From Clostridia bacterium (GTDB lineage Bacteria > Bacillota > Clostridia > Oscillospirales > Acutalibacteraceae), in the NCBI GenBank assembly GCA_900770165.1, contig CAAGJJ010000005.1, positions 1 to 5,550 on the forward strand: DNA of 5,550 nt, read 5' to 3'. The notes under the pieces are model-generated. The model was not told the origin of the DNA, did not search any database, and worked only from the letters and a program-made list of their open reading frames with translations. Position 1 is the first letter of the stretch; every line of letters starts with the position of its first letter. Of this stretch, positions 1 through 4,845 are shown one piece after another. The translations under genes were made by a program, and so were the position numbers.

Positions 1-85
1 CACTTATATGCTTGGTGGCAATTAAGGCGGAAAACCCAAAGTATGAACACGTTCAAACTTTGTCAACAGAAGCCCCTTTTATGCA

Positions 86-502
86 TTGTTTTTTTGGCGA
101 ACACAGGTTAAGCCGATAACTAAAGAAATGTTTTTTCCGCTTGTTTCAAAGTATATAAAATATTACGTTGACGATAGATCTTTTTTTACATATACTTATG
201 AGAATATGAAACATAAACTGGCAATAAACGAGATTCTGTATGTGAAAAGCGAGGGCAAAAAGCTGCGCTTGTATACGTTTCATGGCGAGGTGCTCTGCTA
301 CCATAGGTTCAAAGACGCCGTTAATTCTGAGATGAGGAATAATCTGCTCGTTGTAAAACGCGGAGTGGCTGTGAATATTTCTCATATCGTTCATACAGAT
401 TTTGAATCCGTAACTCTTAAAGACGGCACAAGGCTAAGTATCAGCGACAGTTATCGCAATAGCGTTATGAACGCTTTGTCTGATAAGATAGGGGGAATGT
501 AA
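86..502 (+). CDS. LytTR-domain DNA-binding regulator, AgrA-like, receiver domain apparently missing or broken
   Basis: This is a LytTR-type transcription regulator, the output protein of agr-like quorum sensing. Residues about 33-133 read as a LytTR domain: the segment around LAINEILYVKSEGKKLRLYT, then LLVVKRGVAVNISHIVH, then LKDGTRLSISDSYR near the end. Residues 8-12 (VKPIT) followed by a helix-like stretch resemble the C-terminal end of a CheY-like receiver (the conserved Lys-Pro), but no intact receiver is visible upstream in any frame. The same frame has stops at 23-25 and 44-46. The start is poor: the first possible codon is TTG at 86 with no good ribosome binding site, and the next is ATG at 128. 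AgrA proteins are normally about 240 residues, so this is either the tail of a frameshifted gene or a receiver-less LytTR protein. The histidine kinase follows directly, with its ribosome binding site inside this gene's end, so the two are translationally linked. The LytTR call is firm; the start and intactness are not. Confidence 0.75.
   Translation: MFFWRTQVKPITKEMFFPLVSKYIKYYVDDRSFFTYTYENMKHKLAINEILYVKSEGKKLRLYTFHGEVLCYHRFKDAVNSEMRNNLLVVKRGVAVNISHIVHTDFESVTLKDGTRLSISDSYRNSVMNALSDKIGGM
490..497 (+). promoter_or_regulatory. Ribosome binding site of the agrC-like kinase
   Basis: The purine run AGGGGGAA ends 5 bases before the ATG at 503 and lies inside the last codons of the LytTR gene. The LytTR stop (500-502) directly abuts the kinase ATG. 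This fixes the kinase start and points to coupled translation. Confidence 0.75.
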
Positions 503-1711
503 ATGCAGCCTGCCGTGTATTTGCTGTCGAACGCCGTGCATATGTACGCCGTGTATATTCTGTTTACAGCCGTGCTCGGAAAAAGCCGCTTTAATAAAGG
601 TGCGGAGATAGCGACTTATGTTTTGTATTATTGTGTAAACTGCGGAGCGTACCTGCTGTTTGATAATATGGCGCTGAATCTGATAAGCAACGTTGTCCCG
701 ATGTTTCTGATAATGCTGCAATACAAAAGACCAATGCAGACTTATGTTTTCCTCACAGTTGGCGTGTGCGCAGTCGGAATGATATTGGATTGGTTTTTGA
801 CGTGTATAAATCCTGACTTTGTTTTGATGAAAACTAATACGCCGCAAAGTATTATGTTCTTGGGGCTTGTATTTCTGTTTCGACATTATTTCAATAGAAA
901 AGAACGCGTGATCTTAAACTCAAAATACATAGTGTTCTTGGTGGTAATATCAGTAGGGACAATAGTTATAGCCGAGTTATCCGGTCCTGAATTCAATCTA
1001 AAATGTTTGGTCATCTCGCTTATACTGCTTGCTATCAACTTCTTAAATTTTTACTTGTACGATAGATATATCGAAAATATGCAGTTTCAGATAATGTTCA
1101 ATGCGGTCGAGTCGTCAAATAAAGCTTACAAAAATCAGATCAAACTGATGAACGATTCGCAAAAGCAAATACGCTTGCTGAAGCACGATATGAAAAATCA
1201 TTTTCTGAAAATACAGTATTTCCTGCAAAAGCAAAATTACATCGAGGCTTCTGACTATATAGCAAAAATGACAAACAAGATCTCGACCGAAAAGGAGTTT
1301 GTCAGCACAGGAAATATTGATTTTGACTGCCTGCTGAATTACAAATTGGCGGAAGCGCAGGAACAGAACGTAGATTTTTCATTTCATGTAGTTTTGCCCG
1401 AACAGCTTTTGGTCGATTCGCTTGACCTTACCGTAATTATCGGCAACCTGCTGGATAACGCGCTGAACGCTTTGAAAAATGCGGACAACAAGATACTTGA
1501 GATAGACGTGAATTATTCGATAGGAATGATCGTGATAAAAATAGAGAATACTTTTTCCGATGTTCCGCAGACCTACGATGATTCCGGCGAGCATGGCTAC
1601 GGATTGCTGAGCGTTCAGACCTCAGTCGAAAAGTATAACGGAAAACTGCAAACGGATATTATAGACGACAGATTTGTAGTAAAAGCAGTCTTATACAATA
1701 AAGCAAAGTGA
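503..1711 (+). CDS. agrC: AgrC-like sensor histidine kinase (quorum-sensing receptor)
   Basis: This is a membrane receptor kinase expected to bind the processed autoinducer outside the cell and phosphorylate an AgrA-type regulator. Residues 1-190 contain about six to seven hydrophobic segments (roughly 3-22, 35-53, 57-73, 79-100, 114-130, 142-158, 166-187), the AgrC sensor layout. A helical linker around 191-225 leads to the H-box LLKHDMKNH, with His228 as the probable phospho-acceptor. The ATP-binding domain has an N-box at 314-320 (GNLLDNA, Asn315 and Asn319) and a compact G-box at 364-368 (HGYGL). This is the GHKL HATPase_c_5 type found in AgrC, without the long lid of classical kinases. 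At 402 residues it is close to the usual length of about 400-440. The start is ATG at 503, directly after the LytTR stop. It is followed by a Rho-independent terminator, so the regulator-kinase transcript probably ends there. Peptide specificity cannot be read from sequence. Confidence 0.92.
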   Translation: MQPAVYLLSNAVHMYAVYILFTAVLGKSRFNKGAEIATYVLYYCVNCGAYLLFDNMALNLISNVVPMFLIMLQYKRPMQTYVFLTVGVCAVGMILDWFLTCINPDFVLMKTNTPQSIMFLGLVFLFRHYFNRKERVILNSKYIVFLVVISVGTIVIAELSGPEFNLKCLVISLILLAINFLNFYLYDRYIENMQFQIMFNAVESSNKAYKNQIKLMNDSQKQIRLLKHDMKNHFLKIQYFLQKQNYIEASDYIAKMTNKISTEKEFVSTGNIDFDCLLNYKLAEAQEQNVDFSFHVVLPEQLLVDSLDLTVIIGNLLDNALNALKNADNKILEIDVNYSIGMIVIKIENTFSDVPQTYDDSGEHGYGLLSVQTSVEKYNGKLQTDIIDDRFVVKAVLYNKAK

Positions 1712-1725
1712 ATAACGATCTTGAA

Positions 1726-1756
1726 AAGATGTCGATTTTTGTCGGCGTCTTTTTTT
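1726..1756 (+). terminator. Rho-independent terminator after agrC
   Basis: Bases 1726-1736 pair with 1741-1751 as an 11-bp stem, including three G-U pairs, around a TTTT loop. A seven-T run follows (1750-1756), partly shared with the stem. It starts 15 bases after the kinase stop and separates the regulator-kinase unit from agrD-agrB, implying that the latter has its own promoter. Confidence 0.8.
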
Positions 1757-1788
1757 ATACCCAAAAAAGGGGTGTTTCATACCATTTA
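1757..1788 (+). promoter_or_regulatory. Possible LytTR operator: ATACC direct repeat with 22-bp period
   Basis: ATACC occurs at 1757-1761 and again at 1779-1783, exactly 22 bp (about two helical turns) apart, just upstream of the weak -35. LytTR regulators typically bind paired direct repeats with about this period. The match is only five bases and does not fit the staphylococcal AgrA consensus well, so it is a candidate only. Confidence 0.25.
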
Positions 1789-1819
1789 TCGACGAAAACA
1801 CAGAAAATTCTGCTAAAAT
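1789..1819 (+). promoter_or_regulatory. Candidate promoter of the agrD-agrB operon
   Basis: An extended -10 element, TGCTAAAAT (1811-1819), lies about 30 bases before the agrD start. A weak -35-like TCGACG (1789-1794) sits 19 bases upstream of the hexamer. A poor -35 with an over-long spacer is typical of promoters needing a LytTR activator, as known for the staphylococcal agr P2 and P3 promoters. A promoter is needed here because a terminator precedes this gap. The exact elements are inferred. Confidence 0.5.
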
Positions 1820-1836
1820 TATCGTAGTATACTTTG

Positions 1837-1843
1837 AAAGGAG
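1837..1843 (+). promoter_or_regulatory. Ribosome binding site of agrD
   Basis: AAAGGAG ends 8 bases before the ATG at 1852. This near-consensus site fixes the start of the short peptide gene and argues that it is really translated. Confidence 0.85.
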
Positions 1844-1851
1844 TATGTATT

Positions 1852-2007
1852 ATGAGATCTGTTGTCATTAAGTTTATCAAGAAGTACGGCGGCGCTTTAG
1901 CGGCACTTGCACTCACCGTTACAACGGTAAATGTAAACAGCACTTGCTTCTGGATAAATGGTCAGCCTGAGCTTCCCGCAGACGCAAAGAAACTTCGCAA
2001 GTTCTGA
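1852..2007 (+). CDS. agrD: Cyclic lactone autoinducer precursor (AgrD-like), 51 aa
   Basis: This small gene encodes the precursor of a thiolactone quorum-sensing peptide. Residues 1-26 form a basic, then hydrophobic and amphipathic leader (starting MRSVVIKFIKKYGG) that would sit on the membrane. The core follows with NSTCFWIN, Cys32 being the probable ring-forming residue. The tail QPELPADAKKLRKF (38-51) is the acidic/proline recognition region typical of the family. By alignment with the known pattern (Cys, three residues, ring-closing residue, then xQPExP), the ring is probably C32-F-W-I-N36 and AgrB would cleave after Asn36. The N-terminal cut, and thus the exocyclic tail length, cannot be told from sequence. 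Its TGA stop shares its A with the agrB ATG (TGATG), so the two are translationally coupled. The gene has a strong ribosome binding site and a length normal for AgrD (about 45-55 residues). Confidence 0.92.
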   Translation: MRSVVIKFIKKYGGALAALALTVTTVNVNSTCFWINGQPELPADAKKLRKF

Positions 2008-2594
2008 TGTTTGCAAAGCTCGCAGAGTATTTAACACAACAGCTTGAAAATGAAAACGTTATCATGCCCGAACGACGTGAACTGTATAAGTATGGTTTTC
2101 AAAACGGACTGATATTGGCGTTGAATTTTGCAACATCGCTGCTTATCGGTGTTGCTTTTGGCAAAGTTTTGAGCAGCGTGCTTTTGCTGGCGGCGTATAT
2201 GCCTCTGAGAAGCTACGCGGGCGGTCATCACTCGAGATCGTCAGAAAGGTGTTACGTAGTGTCAACGCTTATTATGATAGTATGGCTGAGTCTGATAAAA
2301 TTCAAACATTTGTCGGCAAGCTGTTGTGCGATAATGCTCGTTATCGGCAGCGCAGTATGTATAGCTCTTGCACCGGTCGAAGGGGAAAACAAGCCTCTTG
2401 ACGAATCGGAATACAGGACATACAGAAAAAGATCGCTGGTTATTTTATGTGTTGAGATTATTATATGGAAGATGCTTACTGACGTTGGAGAAACGTGCAG
2501 TGAGATAATTCCTATTGTTATATTTACGGAAGCGGTAATGTTGGTTTTGGGAGAAGGCGCGAAGTTGCTAAAACTTAGAAAAACAATCAAATGA
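2007..2594 (+). CDS. agrB: AgrB-like autoinducer-processing membrane cysteine protease
   Basis: AgrB is the membrane endopeptidase that removes the C-terminal tail of AgrD and forms the thiolactone ring. The signature is at residues 68-82 (RSYAGGHHSRSSERC). His75 and Cys82 are seven residues apart and match the catalytic His/Cys pair of the family (spacing as in the staphylococcal enzyme). Upstream is an N-terminal region with a basic-acidic stretch (20-30). Around the motif are about five or six membrane segments (roughly 36-50, 54-67, 83-98, 104-122, 143-157, 166-183), with a charged loop at 124-142. At 195 residues it has the normal family length. The ATG at 2007 overlaps the agrD stop by one base, which decides the start. 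The arrangement agrD then agrB, downstream of the receptor and a terminator, differs from the staphylococcal B-D-C-A order. No terminator is evident after its stop. Confidence 0.93.
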   Translation: MFAKLAEYLTQQLENENVIMPERRELYKYGFQNGLILALNFATSLLIGVAFGKVLSSVLLLAAYMPLRSYAGGHHSRSSERCYVVSTLIMIVWLSLIKFKHLSASCCAIMLVIGSAVCIALAPVEGENKPLDESEYRTYRKRSLVILCVEIIIWKMLTDVGETCSEIIPIVIFTEAVMLVLGEGAKLLKLRKTIK

Positions 2595-2598
2595 AAAT

Positions 2599-2627
2599 TT
2601 GACACAGTGACTTTTTACGTAAAAAAT
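2599..2627 (+). promoter_or_regulatory. Candidate promoter for the retron effector, overlapping a 14-bp palindrome
   Basis: A perfect -35 consensus, TTGACA (2599-2604), lies just after the agrB stop. A -10 is less clear: TAAAAA at 2620-2625 (15-bp spacer) or AAAAAT at 2622-2627 (17-bp spacer). The interval also holds the perfect palindrome TTTTTACGTAAAAA (2612-2625), which would occlude the -10 if a repressor bound it. Promoter activity is a guess from the -35 and the position before the effector gene. Confidence 0.4.
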
Positions 2628-2663
2628 AAATTTGAAGATTTTATGTATAAAGACGGTGGTACT

Positions 2664-4610
2664 ATGATCAAACACATAAGCATACAAAATTTTAGATCTA
2701 TTGAAAATATCAGTTTGGATTTTGAAGACGAAAAAGAAAATCTTATTTGTTTTATAGGAAAAAATGGCTCCGGCAAATCAAATATTTTTAAAGCTATAAA
2801 TTATTTTTTTAAGTACATAAACGAATTTCATTCTAAAGAAAAAATAATTGACAGTAGTAATCCATATGTTCAAAAATGTATCATATCAATTTTATTTGAT
2901 TTGAAGTTGTTGGAAAGTAAAGCTTCTCAAAATAAGGAGCTTAGTGAGAAGTTTGATGAGATAGGCGAATTATTGAATAAAGATAATGATTTTAATTTGA
3001 ACGCTAATCATGACTTAAAATTAACAATGACGCAATTTAGAGATGGAACAATAATATGGAGCATAGATAATGATTCTATTTGTAAAACGCTAAAATCTAT
3101 TTTTCCTTTGTATTATATTGATACAAGACATCTTGATCTATATACTTGGGATAAATTATGGCATATTATAAGTGATCTATCTACAACAAAACCCATAGAA
3201 GATTATAAGTCAATTTTAGATAGCGCATTTTGCAAAATTTACGGCAATAAATATTCGTTGAGCAAATCATATATTGAGAGTGCATTTGATAATATAGGAA
3301 TATCGTTAGATAGGTACAACTTTGAAACGCGTTATAAAAGTGCTTTCTCAATGCGTTTTGGTGGAGATCAATTTATGGTTGATGGTCATTCGCTGAAATA
3401 TTATTCAGATGGCACAAGTTCTTTTACCTATTTAAAGCTTTTGATAACGCTTATACCAAAAATGTCTGATATAAGCTGCAAATTCCCTATTATTCTAATT
3501 GATGAACCGGAGATCGGATTACACAATGATTTAATTACGGAATTTATACAATGTCTTAATGACAGTATAAAAAATAAAGCCTTTTGTATGGTAAGTACGC
3601 ATTCGCCAAAGTTTATAGCTGATCTAACAAATAACGGGGTTAACTATTGTATTTACAAAATAAATAAAAAGGGACTTTATTCTGTTGTAAATAAAATGAA
3701 TACATCGTGGCTGTCTGATTCTAATCATAGTGTGACTATCAAGGAAACAGAATGTTATTTTAGCGATTATTTAGTATATGTAGAAGGCGAGACTGAAATT
3801 CAATTATTTAGAGATCCTAGAATATTAGAACTTTATGATAAAATTAAGAAAGTACATTTTTATTCTTTCGATGGTAATAATAAAAGATTAAGAATTGTAC
3901 ATTCAAAAAATCTGAATCTTGGAATACCTTATAAAATAATTATAGATATGGATAAAATATTACGATATTCGGATGATAAGAAAAAGTTTAATATTCATTC
4001 TGAACAAGCGCTTAATCCTTTAGCTAACAATTCGTTGAAAAAATCCGAATTATTTTGTTTTTATAAAAGTCCACAGACTAATAGTGGTATTCGATCAGAA
4101 CTAAGAAATCAAATTTCTAGTTTGATTAATGAACAGTATGATTTGGCGTCCGGGAAAAACTATATTTATGATGAAAATTATAATAAGCTAATGGCGCTTA
4201 TAATAAAGCTATGTGGCACTTATAATATTATCGTTAATTGGTCAACTATTGAGGGATGTATTATTACATATGAGAACATTGGTCTTTTTATCGATTATTT
4301 AAATGAAAAAGTAGGTGACTTTCAGAAAACTCCTGATCTTTATGCTTTGGAAACGGATTTAAGGGAAAGAAGTGTTTTGATATTATCTGAGTTTAATGGA
4401 AAAACTGAGGTGTTTAAAAAGGCGAAATTTAATAAAATATCTGTTAGAGTGATAGTTGAAAAGACGGATGGCTGGATCTCAAAATGGTTAGATCACTATT
4501 TAAAAAAAATAATCGACCCATTAAATAGTTTGGAAGAAAAAAAAGAAAAATTTAAAAGTGATTTTCCTCAATTACATAATACTTTACAAACAATTGAAAA
4601 TATGATATAA
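2664..4610 (+). CDS. OLD-family ATPase-TOPRIM protein, probable retron effector nuclease
   Basis: This 648-residue protein fuses an SMC/ABC-type ATPase to a TOPRIM nuclease-like domain, the layout of OLD-family nucleases. The N-terminus MIKHISIQNFRSIENISLDF is typical of the family and sets the start at ATG 2664. Open frame extends up to a GTG at 2607, but that adds residues the family lacks. Numbered from 2664, the ATPase shows Walker A GKNGSGKS (32-39), a signature-like SDGTSS (248-253), Walker B ILIDEPE (277-283, catalytic Glu281) and an H-loop STHSP (311-315). The TOPRIM part shows YVEGETE (372-378, Glu374) and an IIIDMDK acidic DxD (Asp428, Asp430), then TIEG (528-531). The gene sits just upstream of a retron-like ncRNA and an RT. 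In known OLD-type retrons such as Eco8 the equivalent protein is the toxic effector held in check by the RT-msDNA complex. It could instead be a free-standing OLD/Gabija-A-like nuclease, but no helicase partner is visible here. Codons are far more AT-rich than in the agr genes. Confidence 0.85.
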   Translation: MIKHISIQNFRSIENISLDFEDEKENLICFIGKNGSGKSNIFKAINYFFKYINEFHSKEKIIDSSNPYVQKCIISILFDLKLLESKASQNKELSEKFDEIGELLNKDNDFNLNANHDLKLTMTQFRDGTIIWSIDNDSICKTLKSIFPLYYIDTRHLDLYTWDKLWHIISDLSTTKPIEDYKSILDSAFCKIYGNKYSLSKSYIESAFDNIGISLDRYNFETRYKSAFSMRFGGDQFMVDGHSLKYYSDGTSSFTYLKLLITLIPKMSDISCKFPIILIDEPEIGLHNDLITEFIQCLNDSIKNKAFCMVSTHSPKFIADLTNNGVNYCIYKINKKGLYSVVNKMNTSWLSDSNHSVTIKETECYFSDYLVYVEGETEIQLFRDPRILELYDKIKKVHFYSFDGNNKRLRIVHSKNLNLGIPYKIIIDMDKILRYSDDKKKFNIHSEQALNPLANNSLKKSELFCFYKSPQTNSGIRSELRNQISSLINEQYDLASGKNYIYDENYNKLMALIIKLCGTYNIIVNWSTIEGCIITYENIGLFIDYLNEKVGDFQKTPDLYALETDLRERSVLILSEFNGKTEVFKKAKFNKISVRVIVEKTDGWISKWLDHYLKKIIDPLNSLEEKKEKFKSDFPQLHNTLQTIENMI

Positions 4611-4611
4611 T
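4583..4611 (+). promoter_or_regulatory. Strong sigma-A-like promoter for the retron ncRNA
   Basis: TTTACA (4583-4588) and a perfect TATAAT (4606-4611) are separated by exactly 17 bp, with an extended -10 TG at 4603-4604. It lies within the last codons and stop of the ATPase gene. The expected transcription start, about 6-8 bases downstream, falls at about 4617-4619, the first bases of the a1 arm. It probably drives the ncRNA and, by read-through, the RT. Confidence 0.75.
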
Positions 4612-4616
4612 AATAT

Positions 4617-4625
4617 ATGTGAGTA
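4617..4625 (+). repeat. Retron a1 arm of the inverted repeat
   Basis: ATGTGAGTA is exactly complementary to TACTCACAT at 4791-4799. This terminal pairing is required in known retrons for reverse transcription to start. Pairing does not extend on either side (T4616/T4800 and G4626/G4790 mismatch). Confidence 0.8.
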
Positions 4626-4790
4626 GTAATTTGCTTGTATAAACGTTTTATATACAGCAGCCCTATGACATTTGTTCGTCTAGCCGAAAACGAAACGAAA
4701 AAAAGAGAATCTAGGGTATTTTTAATGGCTATTTGTATCTTTCAAAGATTATAGTAAGCGGTGCAATTCGCTTCGCGGTATTCTGAGACG

Positions 4791-4799
4791 TACTCACAT
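4791..4799 (+). repeat. Retron a2 arm of the inverted repeat
   Basis: TACTCACAT pairs with a1. Its central TCACA (4794-4798) can alternatively pair with TGTGA at 4824-4828, at the 3' foot of the next hairpin, so the two folds would compete. Confidence 0.8.
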
Positions 4800-4802
4800 T
4801 TT

Positions 4803-4833
4803 CAAGAGAGCCTTTGGCTCTCTTGTGATTTTT
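4803..4833 (+). terminator. Terminator- or attenuator-like hairpin between ncRNA and RT
   Basis: CAAGAGAGCC (4803-4812) and GGCTCTCTTG (4816-4825) form a perfect 10-bp stem with a TTT loop. TGA and then TTTTT (4829-4833) follow. The T-run starts three bases after the stem, so termination may be partial, unless the foot extends by TCACA/TGTGA pairing (4794-4798 with 4824-4828), which brings it flush with the T-run. It would define the 3' end of most ncRNA transcripts and limit read-through into the RT. Confidence 0.6.
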
Positions 4834-4838
4834 AGGAG
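4834..4838 (+). promoter_or_regulatory. Ribosome binding site of the retron RT
   Basis: AGGAG lies 7 bases before the ATG at 4846 and immediately after the T-run of the preceding hairpin. It fixes the RT start. Any transcript ending in the T-run would lack it. Confidence 0.85.
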
Positions 4839-4845
4839 AAAAAAT

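Larger units (their letters stand above)
4617..4799 (+). ncRNA. Retron msr-msd non-coding RNA
   Basis: The 235-base gap between effector and RT holds a retron-like RNA. Its defining feature is a perfect 9-bp inverted repeat, ATGTGAGTA (4617-4625, a1) and TACTCACAT (4791-4799, a2), separated by 165 bases. G4626 directly after a1 is the natural candidate for the branching guanosine that would prime cDNA synthesis through its 2'-OH. In the msr part, TGC-T-TGTATA (4632-4641) pairs with TATACAGCA (4651-4659), and TTTGTTCGT (4671-4679) pairs with 4690-4699 with one bulge. The likely msd is about 4706-4790, closed by AGAAT (4706-4710) and ATTCT (4780-4784). It encloses an ATCTT-TCA-AAGAT hairpin flanked by CTAT/ATAG (4729-4754) and an AAGCG/CGCTT hairpin (4756-4773). 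A strong promoter just upstream and an RT just downstream support the call. Exact msr/msd ends and the branch base are inferred by hand folding. Confidence 0.8.

Noticed and set aside
1..108. Open frame 1 from the window edge to a stop at 106-108
   Set aside because: The translated residues are rich in Trp, Gln and Arg and do not look like a receiver or any family I recognise. With about 35 residues and no visible start, it is not enough to call a gene. It is mentioned only as a hint of an upstream frameshift.
1801..1812. Inverted repeat CAGAA-AA-TTCTG in front of agrD
   Set aside because: It is only 5 bp per arm and overlaps the promoter spacer and extended -10. It is too short to separate from chance.
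434..2605. Several minus-strand open frames of 62-150 codons opposite the agr genes
   Set aside because: They lie wholly or mostly antisense to well-supported genes, lack ribosome binding sites and resemble no known family.
2612..2625. Palindrome as a terminator after agrB
   Set aside because: The stem would be almost all A-T with no loop, and no proper GC-rich stem precedes a T-run, so it is unlikely to stop transcription.
2607..2663. GTG at 2607 or ATG at 2643 as alternative starts of the ATPase
   Set aside because: OLD-family proteins begin close to the MIKHISIQNFRSIE segment. The extra 19 or 7 residues do not match the family, and neither start has a good ribosome binding site. The 2664 start has only a weak GGTGG upstream, so some doubt remains.
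2664..4610. Gabija GajA identity for the ATPase-TOPRIM protein
   Set aside because: GajA is normally followed by a UvrD-like helicase (GajB). Here the next gene is an RT behind a structured RNA, so a retron effector is the better reading.
4611..4845. CRISPR array, tRNA or group II intron RNA in the gap before the RT
   Set aside because: There are no regularly spaced repeats, no cloverleaf and no domain V-like hairpin near the RT. The a1/a2 layout fits a retron ncRNA better.
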